A stretch of DNA of 64,000 nucleotides from Bactericera cockerelli (GCA_024516035.1 CM044964.1:26498866-26562865); one strand, 5' to 3'. Positions 31,682-44,288 are shown, counted from the stretch's first letter. Numbers and translations are program-made. The notes: generated by a model from the letters alone, not told the origin.

Positions 31682-31711
<30 letters not shown>
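29363..31711 (+). mobile_element. LINE-like retrotransposon ORF (reverse transcriptase, zinc knuckle, putative endonuclease)
   Basis: One open frame from 29363 (no ATG at the start; probably 5'-truncated) running into a 30-base poly(A) at 31682-31711. Residues counted from 29393: RT motif with the first catalytic Asp in GLLLIDARNAFN (about 173), TSQGDPLA (about 228), catalytic YADD (about 258-261), a Cys/His knuckle CDGCGEIMSVTHALNC (about 551) and a region with ADFKI and FFDNRIVN (about 612-635) resembling a restriction-like endonuclease core. The order RT, knuckle, endonuclease is that of early-branching site-specific LINEs. Family-like proteins are common in cnidarian and other animal genomes; I do not name the clade. 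No stop precedes the poly(A), suggesting a late frameshift or a truncated end. A second, partly damaged version is at 41916-44210. Confidence 0.85.
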
Positions 31712-31713
<2 letters not shown>

Positions 31714-31805
31714 CATATCATATACGATCAACTTGAAAAAAAATATACAGTAAACATTTACACCTATTTCAGTATAATAAAAAAAAAAAAAAAAAAAAAA
31801 AAATA

Positions 31806-31890
31806 TTCGCTGAACTTGGGACTTGAACCACCGACCTCCAGGTTTCAAGTCCGTCGCCTCATCGATTAAGGTACTGAGGTCAATTTGTGC
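31806..31890 (-). repeat. tRNA-derived SINE (family 1) head, minus strand
   Basis: Minus strand reads GACCTCAGTACCTTAATCGA and GGAGGTCGGTGGTTCAAGTC. It follows a second poly(A) tract. Confidence 0.75.
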
Positions 31891-31989
31891 TTTTATTACA
31901 CGAAGGAAAAAAAAAATATGTTGACTAATAATTATGTTTGATGGAAAATCTTTTATTTTTCTGTAATCGTAATACCAAACAAACCCTGA

Positions 31990-32180
31990 GTTCCTTGGAT
32001 GGGTGACCATTCAAATTCTAATTCTCGTGACGCTGGCTTTTCCCGGCCCCACTCAGGCTGGGTGAGGTCAATGTGAGTAGCAGGTTTGTGAGTTTCCTGC
32101 GAATGGAGGGTAAAACCCCCGTCGTGATATGACCATGGCAGTTGAAAGCGACGTTAAACCCCACTTAAAAAAAAAAAAAA
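31990..32180 (+). repeat. 5S-rRNA-derived SINE, 5'-truncated
   Basis: Starts in the 5S part (CCTTGGATGGGTGACCATTC), has the complete tail GGTGAGGTCAATGTGAGTAG ... GAATGGAGGGTAAAACCCCC and ends in poly(A). 5' truncation is normal for LINE-mobilised SINEs. Confidence 0.88.
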
Positions 32181-33400
32181 AACCCTGAGTTCGGTATTAG
32201 GACAACATTTATTTTGTTTAAAAAATTACCTTTTTAAAATTTTAATTTTGATTTTTTTAACTGTTTACAAATATTTTTTTTTCTATGTTCAAGTGAACAT
32301 CATAAACCTTCATTACCTATACACTTTTTCATTATTTTTCTTTTCCAATAATGGATTTATTTGTAAAAACGAAGAGGGTATTAGGCACACTCCACCAGTA
32401 TATTATTATTATCTTTTTTGTATAATTTAAAATCGACGCTTGACTCTCTCACGGTATTCACTTGTATTTGAGTAAGCAATGCGCGATGCCAGTATGTGTT
32501 CTACTCCGGTGAGTATGCAACGAAAACTGCACACTACAATAACATTAATTAGGGAAGCAGTAAAAATCATAATCTCATAATGATCGAATAATTTCTACCG
32601 ATTATCTCTTCTCGGAGCGGCGAATGTAGCTTTCAGAATCGCGAAACCGTGACCAGAGTTCGAAACCAGCTCAAGTCAAGTTTTTTTTCTTTTCTTCTTC
32701 TTCTCCTTCTACCTCTTGATGTTCTACAATACATAATTATAATAATGCTAGTAATAATAACACTCTGTAGTGGAAGTTAACCACCAGGCGAGGTTGATGC
32801 TCAAAGCATTTTCTACCACCTAATCCTCAGAGTCTTACTATTATGTGGCCACAAACTCAAATTCACGAGGAAAGATTCATGCACTGGGTGGGATTCGAAC
32901 TAATGGACCTCAACGCTACCTGGATTACCAGACTAGCGCGTTAACCACTTGACTACCAATACTACTACTAGTAGTAATAAGTAATTGTATTTTTTTAAAT
33001 AAAATTATTACAATAGTTGGCATATTGAAAACATAAAAATAATATAATAAGCGCTTAAACAATATAAATAACAAAACATCAACGAAAAAAGCAATGGACA
33101 TAGGTCTTCTAAATGTATAACATTTAGGAGTTCGTTTTTTTTATTTATTATTTACATACTTATGGATGTGAAAATTGTAAACACACACTAAACTACACAG
33201 TACACACTTATTATAATACTACTGGTCACAATAGATCTAAAAGAGATTGGTGGGAAATTACTATTATTATTATTCAAAACTTTGTTGGATATAAATGGAC
33301 ATATATGTACAGTACAAATAATTATTTTAACAATGAAAAAAAAGGAAACAATATATACAATAAAAATGAAAAAGTATAGAAAAATATATAAAAACATATC
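32181..33400. other. No gene recognised; SINE fragment inside
   Basis: AT-rich. A dispersed repeat at about 32755-32960 (TAACACTCTGTAGTGGAAGT with a tRNA-like box B at its end) is shared with 18739-18810 and 57735-57930. The rest shows nothing recognisable. Confidence 0.5.
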
Positions 33401-34313
33401 CCTCTAAAGGGCGGTTTTATTGCCTATGGCAATCTCTTCCACCCAACCCTTAATTGGGGCTTCTCTTGTGGGACTCCAACCAGTTTATAATAATAATAAT
33501 TGGTCAATGGTCATAAAATATTACGACGGGGGTTTACCCACCATTCGTTTCGTTGGGCACACAAACCAGTTACTCCAAATTCACCTCAACCAATACTCAA
33601 CCATCCTGAGTGCGGCCGTACAATCTCCATACATACAGAGTGTCTCGATTTAATCGAACCACCGCGATTACCGCAAAACTAGTGTAAAGAAATTATTCAG
33701 ACGAAATCTTACTTGAAAATAGGGGCAAGAAAGATTTGCTCAAAGTAATAGCTACCACGAATCTGTTTTTTTTTCCTCTCTCTTCTAAATGACTTTTTTC
33801 TCTTTCTTCTTTTTCCACTCAAACTATTTTCTCTTCTTCTTTTTTTATATTTTTTTCACTGCACAAGTGCACATACTATGTTGTGAATTTCTCTTTCTCT
33901 CTCTCTCTCTCTACTAAATGACCTTTTTTCTTCTTCTATTTTTTACTCAAACTATTTTTTCTTCTTATTTTCACTATTTTTCAATCAAAGACACGCCACT
34001 GTACATACTATAGGTACTGTGCGATTCGCCAATTATTTATGTTCGATAGTGCGTTTAACAAGAGACGAAAAATTACTATGGCTTTAATCACAATGGAAAA
34101 TAAAATACTAATGTCAATAATAATACTTATCTCGTGTGATAACTTCTATGTATCTTTATATTCTTTATGTATACAAGGTTTTCAATTGTTGATAATTCCA
34201 TGTAATATATTATGAACTAATAATTTTATGGTCTTTTTAAAAAGTTATGGCAATTTGTTTGATTCTATGTATTTATAATTTCTAAGTTGATCCTCCTAAG
34301 GCAGCCATTGCTG

Positions 34314-34346
<33 letters not shown>

Positions 34347-34830
34347 CGAAAATACTTCCGATTTTTAATATTAGAAATTCATTGGAAGTAAAATTTTAAT
34401 TAAAAAAAAAAAAAGATTCCCCTTGAAAATTAAAAGATAATACTTACGTGTTTCACCTTTTTATTTATACTATACAGTTTGCGAGATATTGGGGCTGTCT
34501 AATATTTTTTAAACACCCTGTATATGATAGTAATGATGATGATCGTCTACCAGTGATGACATTCCCCATTGACATGTGCATGGACAACTGTGTCACCCGT
34601 TCTCGAGATATGAGAAATTCGTTCCCGAGATATTTCACTGTGATATATTGGGATAGTGTTCTCGAGATATTGGGCAGGGAAATGGTATGAAACACACACA
34701 CGAGGTACTTTCCCTGCTAATTGTGTAGGAAAAATGTGAGGTGATTATACTGATGTGTGTGAAGAATTCGCGTACAATGCCATTTTGGAATTGGCCAGCC
34801 TTGCTGGTTGAAAGGAATGTGTTTTATATC
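33400..34830. other. Inverted LINE-like tail, SINE remnants and low-complexity tracts
   Basis: Inverted tail at 33400-33460, diverged inverted SINE tail at 33515-33680, CT-rich tracts at 33770-33980 and poly(A) at 34318-34346. No coding evidence. Confidence 0.5.
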
Positions 34831-34834
34831 ATTA

Positions 34835-35135
34835 GCTCAGTGGTTAAGCACTCGCTTGACATGCGGAATTGCGGAAGGTCCCAGGTTTGATCCCCCGTGC
34901 CGACAAAAATTTGTATTCTTAATTTGGTTACAATTGTTTGTAAGGGATACCTTCCGGTGCGCTCGTGTTGACCCAGCACCTAAATGGGAAGTATTGTGTC
35001 ACTTCTCGCCCATCACAGGGGAGGCATACTCCGGGATGGGCAGGCTACAACACAGACCGCAAGCGTCTACAGTAGCTCCTGTTTCATGGCTACGAAATAA
35101 AAAAAGCTGTGAAACACTCATCTTTTTTTTTCTTT
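34835..35135 (+). repeat. tRNA-derived SINE (CTTGCCATGCGGAAGG family)
   Basis: Head TCAGTGGTTAAGCACTCGCT and body TTGTAAGGGATACCTTCCGG, ending in a T-rich stretch. Confidence 0.85.
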
Positions 35136-35238
35136 CTTTTTTAATCCCACTGTGTGCAACATCTTCTCTCGCAACGTTTCATGCTCCACTCTTCCTTTAG
35201 AATCAAATTAGATTGAGTCCCACTGACTTCGCAACACT

Positions 35239-35640
35239 TTGCAACACTCCCCATTTAAAATCCAATACAAAACGTTGCACAGCGATGTTGCACTTGTGAG
35301 ATGCCAGCTTAATAGTTTTACTAATAAAAATAAGTTAGGCTGCGGCAGAAACTTTCTGTCACAAGGTAAACTATCTGGATGCAATATTATAGTTCCCAGA
35401 TTATCTACCTTGGTTCAACGAGGAGTTGTCTTTAGTGGGTTCGCCAAATCCCATTCTCCCGATCTCATAGTTGGTAAGGCCTTTCTCGATAGCTGGGGAC
35501 TTGGGGGTGTAGATACATATTATCACTATGTTTATACTCCATGGTCCTTGTTTTCGGGATCGGTTTTGTCTGCTATTTGCGTATCGGGTTTAATGTTATC
35601 AGGTTTATTTTCGAACCTATCGTTAGCAATCATGGCATGA
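35239..35640 (+). CDS. Orphan ORF, 133 codons, hydrophobic C-terminal half
   Basis: I do not recognise this product. The frame is open with a stop at 35638-35640. Readable parts: KLGCGRNFLSQGKLSGCNII, RGVVFSGFAKSHSPDLIVGK, then a hydrophobic end with WSLFSGSVLSAICVSGLMLS and GLFSNLSLAIMA that could form one or two membrane segments. Base composition is less AT-biased than the neighbours and it is not part of any repeat family in the window. The corresponding segment is missing from the second assembly version. It could be an exon, an old foreign insertion or chance; no splice sites support a host gene. Confidence 0.3.
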   Translation: MQHSPFKIQYKTLHSDVALVRCQLNSFTNKNKLGCGRNFLSQGKLSGCNIIVPRLSTLVQRGVVFSGFAKSHSPDLIVGKAFLDSWGLGGVDTYYHYVYTPWSLFSGSVLSAICVSGLMLSGLFSNLSLAIMA

Positions 35641-36164
35641 AATAGAGGTAACTTACCTATATCACAGGTGAATTAATTTTGATTTAATTTATTTTGCAAA
35701 CAGTTTCCGATTCATCGATCAGTCACTTACCTTGTGCAATAAGTGTACCCATGCAATAGCAACAAAGTTTTAGATAAATTTCCTCCAACTGTGGCAATAG
35801 AGTTTTAAATAAATTCCTTGTAACCATAGCAACAGAGTTTTGAACAAATTCCTTGTAACTATGCCAACGAAATTTATTTATTCAATCCGTGATGCCCAAT
35901 TTACCATAGAAATTCATGTGAACCCCCATTTAGGCCAGGTTGATGGCTAACTGTATTGTTTTTTCCGCTGCTGTAATCCTTGTGATATGACAACAGTAGT
36001 TTTACATTACTAAATAGTTAGGAGTGTAATGAAAAAAACAGTAGTTTTAATAAGCAACTTTAAAACCTAAAAGAAAGCAACATTATCAGTTGTTTCGTGA
36101 TGTATGTTAACAAGCTGTCTGATGCATTCATAATTATATCCCATATTAGTTCATGTTACTATTG

Positions 36165-36440
36165 GGGTCGGCATTGTTCAACCTCATGGTTGAGGTTGGT
36201 TGGCTGGAGTACTTTTTTGTGGCTGGATGCCCTTCCTAACTTTATTTGCTTTCAACGTCCTGATCAAGACGGGGGTGTTTGCTGGAAAATCGTACCAGCT
36301 ACTCACTTTAACATCACCCAGCCTGAAAATGCCAGCCTCACGTGTTTGGAGAAAACTGATTTTTTTTTCAAAAAGTCTGCTCCAACCGGGGATCGAACTA
36401 GGGGTCTCTGGTGCATTCATGTTTTGTTCAAATCCACACA
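36165..36440 (-). repeat. tRNA-derived SINE (CGTAACGGTTGTGA family), minus strand
   Basis: Reverse complement of the 11125-11440 family, with an inverted GGTTGAGGTTGGTTGG end and a box B (GATCGAACTAGGG on plus). Diverged. Confidence 0.7.
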
Positions 36441-37798
36441 ACCTTGACTAAATATTTAATCAGATTAGCGTGCCATTTTTTCTGTTTTTCTGTAAAACAA
36501 ATGTTTTGTTATAATAACCTTGTTGATTTTTGTACAATAATAATTATGTTACTGACCAGGTCAACATTTTTTAATAGGTAGAAATCCTCTGAATTACTCA
36601 TCCTACAGATGGTATAGTCTCCGATTATGGATGCATCGTTTTCTTAACGATTTGTCATGCTGTAATTGATTTATCAACTTAATCGGAGTAAGTCAGGTAC
36701 AATACGGGTACTTATTGATCTTATCGATACATACAGGGTATGAGAAAGAGAAGTTAATTTTATTTAGTCCGAGATAATTCATAATAACAAATTCTTTTCT
36801 AGCCTGCCACATCATGCCAATATTTCAAGCCAAATAAAGTAGGTTGTGCTAGGTTTATTTCTGATAAAAAATGTTTTATTACATGATTTTTTTGTTTTTT
36901 TGTTTGAGAGACAAAAATTAAATCTAAAACAATAAAATTAGGTTATTCTTTAATTTTTATTAAAAAAGTTACTTTAATTTTTATTTAAAAAGCAAAGTTT
37001 TTATTGAAAAACTTGCACACTTTGTTACATAGGGATTTTGATTGATTTCAAAATTGAATTTTTGTCTTGAAATGTTGTTTTGAGGAACCAAATAGACAAC
37101 ATTTTTTGTTAATAAATAGAACACAGTCATTTTTTCGCACTGTATAATATTATGATTATACGACTTATCGCTGCATACTATTGCATACTCTATGCATTTC
37201 TTTGAAACCTCAATTAAACGAGAAAAAAAATGATAATGTGAAAATAAGAACAATAATTAGTTGCATTTCTAATCAAATGAGTTATACGAATGTATTTAAT
37301 AAATAAACAAGATTTTTTTAATCTAAAATTGAAAATATAGTAAAAATACATTGGCACTTTAACATAAAGTAAAAACTAGTTGCTATATGTACCTATAAGA
37401 CCTGAAAAAAAAATGAGAAAAAATATATTAATAGGTAAAACGTAGAAAGAATATCATCTTAATGTAAGAAAGCTTTAGGTATCTGCCAATTTTTTGCGAA
37501 AAATTTCTTAAAAGATCTGAAAATAACATGAATAGATATTGAATAGATAAACATATTTATGCAAAATGTAGAAAAAAAAATAAGATTATGAATCACTGCG
37601 CAAAAAAAAGTAGGATAGTTGAACATGAAACATACTTTTCTTATTCAAGGACGAATCCGGAGACAGAAAAAAGTTAGGTAAAAGACATGGTCCCTTTTGT
37701 GAATAAACTATTGAAAAGTAGATTAAATACCATTGGAAAAATTGAAGAACTAGAAACATAATTGAGATATCAAAACCTAATGAGACTGAAAGATCTAA
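36441..37798. other. No gene recognised
   Basis: Very AT-rich sequence with long A/T runs and no supported ORF. Confidence 0.5.
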
Positions 37799-37800
37799 TA

Positions 37801-38665
37801 CAGGGTGGGGCAAAAGTCTGGAAACCCCTGAATAACTTTCGAATGGCTTCTTCGGTAAAATTAAAATTTTGTACAGTAAACCGGGGTAATAAGACCTTCT
37901 TTTAGAGTGGGGTCGATTTTTGTTACCGGCCCCCATGTTGGAGCCAGGGGGGCCAACTACATTTTTTTAAATACGAACCCCCACCTTGCGATACATTTTT
38001 GAAAAGTTCTTTAAATAAGAAATACATTGGTGTAAATTTTATTTTTTAAATATTAACTGTTTGCAAATGGCGTCCAATTTTGTGTATGCAGTAAAGTCTG
38101 GAAACCCCTGAATATCTTTCGAAAGGGCTTTCTCAGTAAATTTAAAATTGTGTACGGTAATACTTGGTAATTAGACCTTATATTAGAATGGGACCGATTT
38201 TTTTTTTACCGGCCCCATGTCGGGGTCAGGGAGGCCAACTTCATTTTTTTAAATACGAAACCCCACCTTGCGATACATTTTTGGAAAGGTCTAATTACCC
38301 CGACTTACCGTGCACAATTTTAAATTTACTGAGAAAGCCCTTTCAAAAGATATTCAGGGGTTTCCAGACTTTACTGCATACACAAAGTTGGACGCCATTT
38401 GCAAACAGTTTAATATTAAAAAAATAAAATTTGGACCAATGTATTTCTTATTTAAAGACCTTTCCAAAAATGTATCGCAAGGTGGGGGTTCGTATTTAAA
38501 AAAATGAAGTTGGCCCCCCTGGCCCCAACATGGGGGCCGGTAACAAAAATCCACCCCACTCTAAAAGAAGTTCTTATTAGCCGGGTTTACCTTACAAAAT
38601 TTTAATTTTACCGAAGAAGCCATTCGAAAGTTATTCAGGGGTTTCCAGACTTTTGCCCCACCCTG
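37801..38665. mobile_element. 865-bp fold-back element
   Basis: Ends CAGGGTGGGGCAAAAGTCTG and its complement, flanked by TA (37799-37800, 38666-38667). Each arm also holds a second copy of the AAGTCTGGAAACCCCTGAAT unit, so the element is an inverted repeat of a direct repeat. No transposase. Confidence 0.88.
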
Positions 38666-38669
38666 TATA

Positions 38670-39560
38670 TTAAAATTAGTAAAGTAAGTATTTTAAGCAT
38701 TGCAAGAAAGAAAAAAATAAAAATCCTGACTGAGTCCGATGAAAAAGGTCAATATAGCAAAAAAAGGAAAGTAAAAATCTAGGAACCTTCATCAGAATAC
38801 TTAAATCTAATAGGAAAAATATAATACAAAACATCCAATTAGGAGACAACTAACATTAAAGGAAAATGCTTAAGTAAGGTTTTAAAAAATAAAATTGGAT
38901 CTACAAAACTATTATTAGGTACCCTGTTGTGCTTTATTATATATTTTGCTGTAATAAGACATTCTTTCAAGAAAAAGAAACGCAAACAAAAATTTCTAAA
39001 ACCTTTTATAAGGTTTCAACATAACAAGAAATCCCACCATCACAATAAATGAAACACAGACCAAAATATTATAAGATCTAAAAAAAAAACTTCCAGATTT
39101 TCAGCAGAGAACCTATTTTTCTCAGATCTAAAATAATCTTTTTTTAACAATCTGGGTGATGAATTGATTAATTTTATGGAAGAGTGTATAAAAAAGGAGG
39201 CTTTGGATGGATTTGGCAAAAAAAATATTGGTAGGAAGAAGAAGGTAGCATAGTATTAAGATGAGTTTTAAATTTTAGCTTGGGAGGAATTTATAATTTG
39301 TAACAAATAATTGACTTTAAAAAATCCTTAGTAGGTATATACAAATTACAATCAATTTCCTGTTTGATTTTCATAACGATGGAAACTTGAATTATTCGTT
39401 TTAAACAAACTAGAAACCTCGTGACCATAGAGGCTGAAATTTCTCGTTACCATGGAAAGCACAGTTCAACGTAACCATGGAAACTTAATTTCATCGTAAC
39501 TATAGAAACCAAAAGTGCTCGTAACCATGGAAACTGAAATTCCTCGTCACTATGGCAACG
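38670..39560. other. Region downstream of gene B; no gene seen
   Basis: AT-rich. At 39420-39560 a phrase like CGTAACCATGGAAACT recurs about five times at 25-40 bp spacing, forming a loose tandem array directly after the stop codon of gene B, perhaps within its 3' UTR. Confidence 0.5.
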
Positions 39561-39564
39561 GATA

Positions 39565-39723
39565 TCACTTCTTCAGTCCCTGAGCGTATCCCTGGTAGGC
39601 CATATCAGAGGCGGAGGTGTCACCCAGACTGATCCGACGCGAGCTCCAATCAGAAGACCCGTGAGAGGAGTGGCCATGAGAGTCTCCGCCCCCTCCTCCT
39701 CCTCCTTGCATCATCAACAGTTT
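39565..39723 (-). CDS. Osiris gene B, last exon (C-terminal tail)
   Basis: Acceptor TTTATCTCCAG at 39724; phase 0; stop TGA at 39565-39567; 52 residues. It begins KLLMMQ, followed by seven Gly, a His/Ser stretch (DSHGHSSHGSSDWSSRR) and the end SDMAYQGYAQGLKK. Osiris proteins end with His/Gly/Ser-rich tails and an AQxLAY-like sorting motif before a Tyr-rich end; SDMAYQGYAQGL is a plausible diverged form. A damaged second copy of this exon lies at about 51398-51557 in the duplicated block. Confidence 0.75.
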   Translation of the reverse strand, partial: KLLMMQGGGGGGGDSHGHSSHGSSDWSSRRISLGDTSASDMAYQGYAQGLKK

Positions 39724-42700
39724 CTGGAGATAAAAAATATAAATTTATGTTTTATTAAACATAAAAAAAACATTATTAAGAAGATCATCTTTACAAATTA
39801 ACTTCGCCCCGGATTACAAAACAATTGTAATTACAAATTAACATTGATCTTTATTATTATTTTTTTTTTGTACATACTTCTCAGTTTTTTTTAAATTTAT
39901 TGTTATTAATTCTTTGTTGATGATTGTTTTGTAAAAATAAATAAAGTATAAATAAATAAAATGACAACCCAAAACGCTTGCAGCATTATTTTCTTCTGTA
40001 ATGCTGCAAGCGTTTTGAGTTGTCATCCTAAAGATGATCTTCTTAATAATGTTTTTTATGTTTAATAAAATATAAATCTATAGTGAAAAATCAGAAAATT
40101 TATGTTTTTAAGTTATCATATTATCTGATGTAGTACATCCAATACAATTAATATTTCACCTCACAAATAGTATAATTTTATTATTGAACCAAGTGTTTTA
40201 TCATCATAATTATATTAATTCATAATCCTGATGTTGTATTCTGTCCTGTTCAATATGGTCCATCGGTTCATCTATGGAAACGTGAAAGTGTTGGTCACGA
40301 ACTTTAAATTTCTCCTTTATCTTGAAAACCACGACACGGTCAAATGATGGATCTTTTTGTCTCAAAAGGTTTCGAAGACAATACGTAGGTACATGAACAA
40401 TTCGTGTTTAAATGTTGAAGATACGAAAGCTAATCACGACTAATTAAACGCGACAATGTTTCATGGAGATAGCTGAGGTCTTTTTCCAAAGCTTCATGAG
40501 ATTCCATTGAGAGTATTTAAAGTTTCTGCACGACTTCTAAAGATGAGCTATTCTCAGGTAATCAAATGATTCTAGTGAAAGTCATGAGTTTTTCTGCAAT
40601 AAAAAAGTTGAGTGTTTTATAGAATTTTCCATTTCGTGGCAATGAAACAGCAGCTACTGTAGAAGCTTGTAGTATGTTTATGGCTTGACCATAATTCCGT
40701 CCCATAGTAAGTAGGTAAGTCTCCCCTTTGATGAGTAAGAATTAACACAATACATCTCATTAAATTGCTAGGTTAAAACGAGTGCAACAAACCGGGGTTA
40801 AGTGGCAGAGAATGCCTGAGGCATTAACCTCACCCCGGATTACAAGACAATTGTACATTTAAATTTAAATATATTTTTTTTCTATATTTTATTTTGTAAA
40901 TACTGTNNNNNNNNNNNNNNNNNNNNNNNNNNNNNNNNNNNNNNNNNNNNNNNNNNNNNNNNNNNNNNNNNNNNNNNNNNNNNNNNNNNNNNNNNNNNNN
41001 NNNNNNTGTCATAGGCAATAACCCCGCCCTTTAGTTAGGACATATGTTTATATATATATTTTTCTATTCTTTTTTCTCTTTAATTGTATGTATTATGTAT
41101 GGTTTTATTTGAGGTGAAGCTCAAGGCTTCTTCACAATTTTTGTGAGTAGCGCAGCATTACTAAGAGTCTCCTTTACTTTTCGAATTATTCTATTACATT
41201 CATTTCTTTTTACTCTGGTAATGCCGCCACTGGTCGTTACTCATACAAGTAACTACTCATTTTTCCTCACGAGGTATGAGTGGACCCCGAACATCCAAGT
41301 ACAGAGCAGAAAAATTCCTGCCTCGCTGGGGATCGAACCCAGGTCACCGTGCGTGCAATGCCTAGCGCGCTAACTCACTCTGCCTCGGTGACTACACGGT
41401 TTTTAATTGTATATATTGTTTCCATTTTTTCATTGTTTTAATAATTATTTCTACTATACATATATCTTTTTATATCTAATAAAGTATTGAATAGTAAGAA
41501 TAATAATAATCAATACTTATAAATGCAGAATTCACTGACTTACTCACTGATTCATCTCTGTTTCTCTGTACTGGTATGTCCTATTAGGACGCGGGGGGAA
41601 ATAAAGGCGCGTTTCCATTTGAGAATTTTAACCTTTTCAATCATTTCATCAATGTTTCTTCGAACCGGTACATCTTGGTACGTGGGTTTGCTTTTTGTTC
41701 TAGGTGTTCAAACAGAAGGAATTTTTTAAAATTCCAACTAGGATGCGAGGGGGGAGAGGGGGAAACGCCACGTACACAAATTCAGTGGTAGTTACCATCA
41801 CAGCTCGTAATCTCTACCCATCTAAAATTTGCCGGAATATGTTGTGCTCATACACTAGTTATCTTGTTTGTGTTAATCACTTTCGTGATGTCAGCATCAC
41901 AACTACATAAACTAGCTTTACTCAATAAAATCTGTTTATGAAATCTTGAAAGAAAAGCATCCGGTTCAAAGTAATCTCAACTTAGAAGCTTTTATAGAAT
42001 GCGAAAACTTACCAATATTAGTTGAAGTAGATATATCTGCTAATCATATTGAAAAGGTTGCAAGATCAATTAGAGGTAATGCAGGTCCCAGTGGCACAAA
42101 TGCGGAGTCATGGTCAAGTTTCCTGTTGAGATATGGCAATCATAGTGCAGAATTAAGAGAAGCTGTTGCATCACTTACACGATTCATAGCAAATGGCATT
42201 GTCGACTGGAAAGCTATTCGTGCTATGCTGACTCGCAGAGGAGTGGCCTTGGATAAATGTCCTGGAGTTCGTCCAGTCGGCATAGGAGAAGTTATACAAA
42301 GAATATGTGCAAAAACTATGACTCTTGTGACTGGAGAAGATGTTCAAGAAACTTGTGGGTCTCAACAGTTGTGTTCTGGAATAAAGTGTGGCTTAGAAGG
42401 CTCAATACAAGCTTTCTCAAATCTCTTTGATGATGAAAATGGAACAGAAGGACTTTTGCTGATTGATGCCCGAAATGCTTTCAACGTTCTGAACAGACAA
42501 GCAGCACTATGGAATGCGCGCATATTATGGCCTCGTTGTTCAAGATTCTTGTTTAACACATATCGTGGATTCTCTCTTATTATGTTTCGGAACTCCACGG
42601 AAACTTTGTTAAGCCAGGAAGGTACATCACAAGGAGATCCTCTTGCCATGCTGTTTTATGGAATTGGTATCTTGCCTCTCATCAAGAGGCTAGAATCGAA

Positions 42701-44197
42701 TGATTATATACAGAATTGGTATGCAGATGATTCTGCATGCATCGGCAAATTGAGTAAAATAAAAAATTGGATTGATTTACTTGTGCTAGAAGGGCCGAAA
42801 TATGGGTACTACCCAGAACCAAGTAAGAGCTACTTAGTTGTAAAACCAGAAATGTTAAATGAAGCAAAATCTTTGTTTGATCATTTAAATGTGAAAACAG
42901 TAACTGATGGAAAGAGATTTCTTGGTGGAATGATTGGTGATCAAAACGAAAAAAGACAATTTGTAAAAGAAAAATAAAGGGAGGGTTACCCGTTTTGAAC
43001 GCCTCGTGAAGCGGCAAAGAAAGTCCTAAAGGCTTTTGCGTGATGAATAAATCACTACGTGGAAGGGGCATTTTTTCAGAGAGTCAAAAAGGTTGTGAAA
43101 TGAGTATATTCCCTAAAAAAAATAATTCAGCCCAAATTTCATAACAACCCGGGTTCCAAAATGAGATAACACCCATTGAACAAAACTGTACAGTTACCAA
43201 CAAACATGGAGGATTGGGTTTTTAGCGACCTGTTAAAATCAGCTGAAAATGGATTTAAGTCACAAGTAGAAATGTAAAAATTAAAGATTCTATTTTTAAA
43301 AAATCCCTTAGTATCAGAAACATAATTCATTGTTAAAACAGCAAAAAATTTTGAAAAAATTTTCGGAAGAAAAAAAAATGAAGAAAAACAGGAAAATTTT
43401 TTTATTGTTACCTATGTAAAGAAAAAATTTTGAAGCGCAAATGATGCAAAAAAACCCATCACTTTTTTAAAAAAGTTTTATCCCAAAAACCCAATTTGAT
43501 AATTTTGATCTTTCACCAATCAATTTCGTGAGCTTTTCCCTGCGTTATAATCATCAACTTAAAAAACATCCGCAGTTTGTGAGGGTTGTGGTGAAATCTT
43601 GAGTGTAACCCATGCCTTAAATTTGAAAAAAGGGGTGGTTTGGTGAAAAGGGGGCTGTTTATTTACGAGTTGAATGCGTACTTTTGGCGAGTTATGTTTG
43701 GAAATGGATTGTAAAAGAACCGATTAGAAAAGATTAAAGCCAAATGGCCCCAGCTTAATACTGATTTAAAAAGATAACTGGTTTTTGGGGGTCAGGAAGG
43801 ACGCGTTTTTTGATAACCGCAAGAAATGCAGAGCATCCTCCTACTCCTCAAAATCTTGGTCATCAGTATAAAAAAAAACAGCAAAGAAAAGCAGGGAAAA
43901 ATACATGCGGCCGCTGAAGAGTGAACATCTTTTACACCATTGGCTGCTCGTGGAGGGAGCACTACATGTAGAATTTGAGCATTTAAAAAGAGATTACCCC
44001 CAAGCATGACAGACAAATGGAAGAGAAGTTATTCTCAAATTTTCAGTTGGTTGAAAGCCAAGATCCAATGGAATTGAAAGAGCATGCCCCAAAGGGTTGA
44101 GAGGAACGAGAAGCGGTTTAAATCAGCAATTATTGAAGAGGGAGCAGGATAGACTATATATAATATGTCAAAAAATAAATATAAATATCTTATCTTT

Positions 44198-44230
<33 letters not shown>

Positions 44231-44288
44231 CATATAAAATAACATCAACTTGAAAAAAAAAAAAACGTAAACATTTCACCTATTTCAG

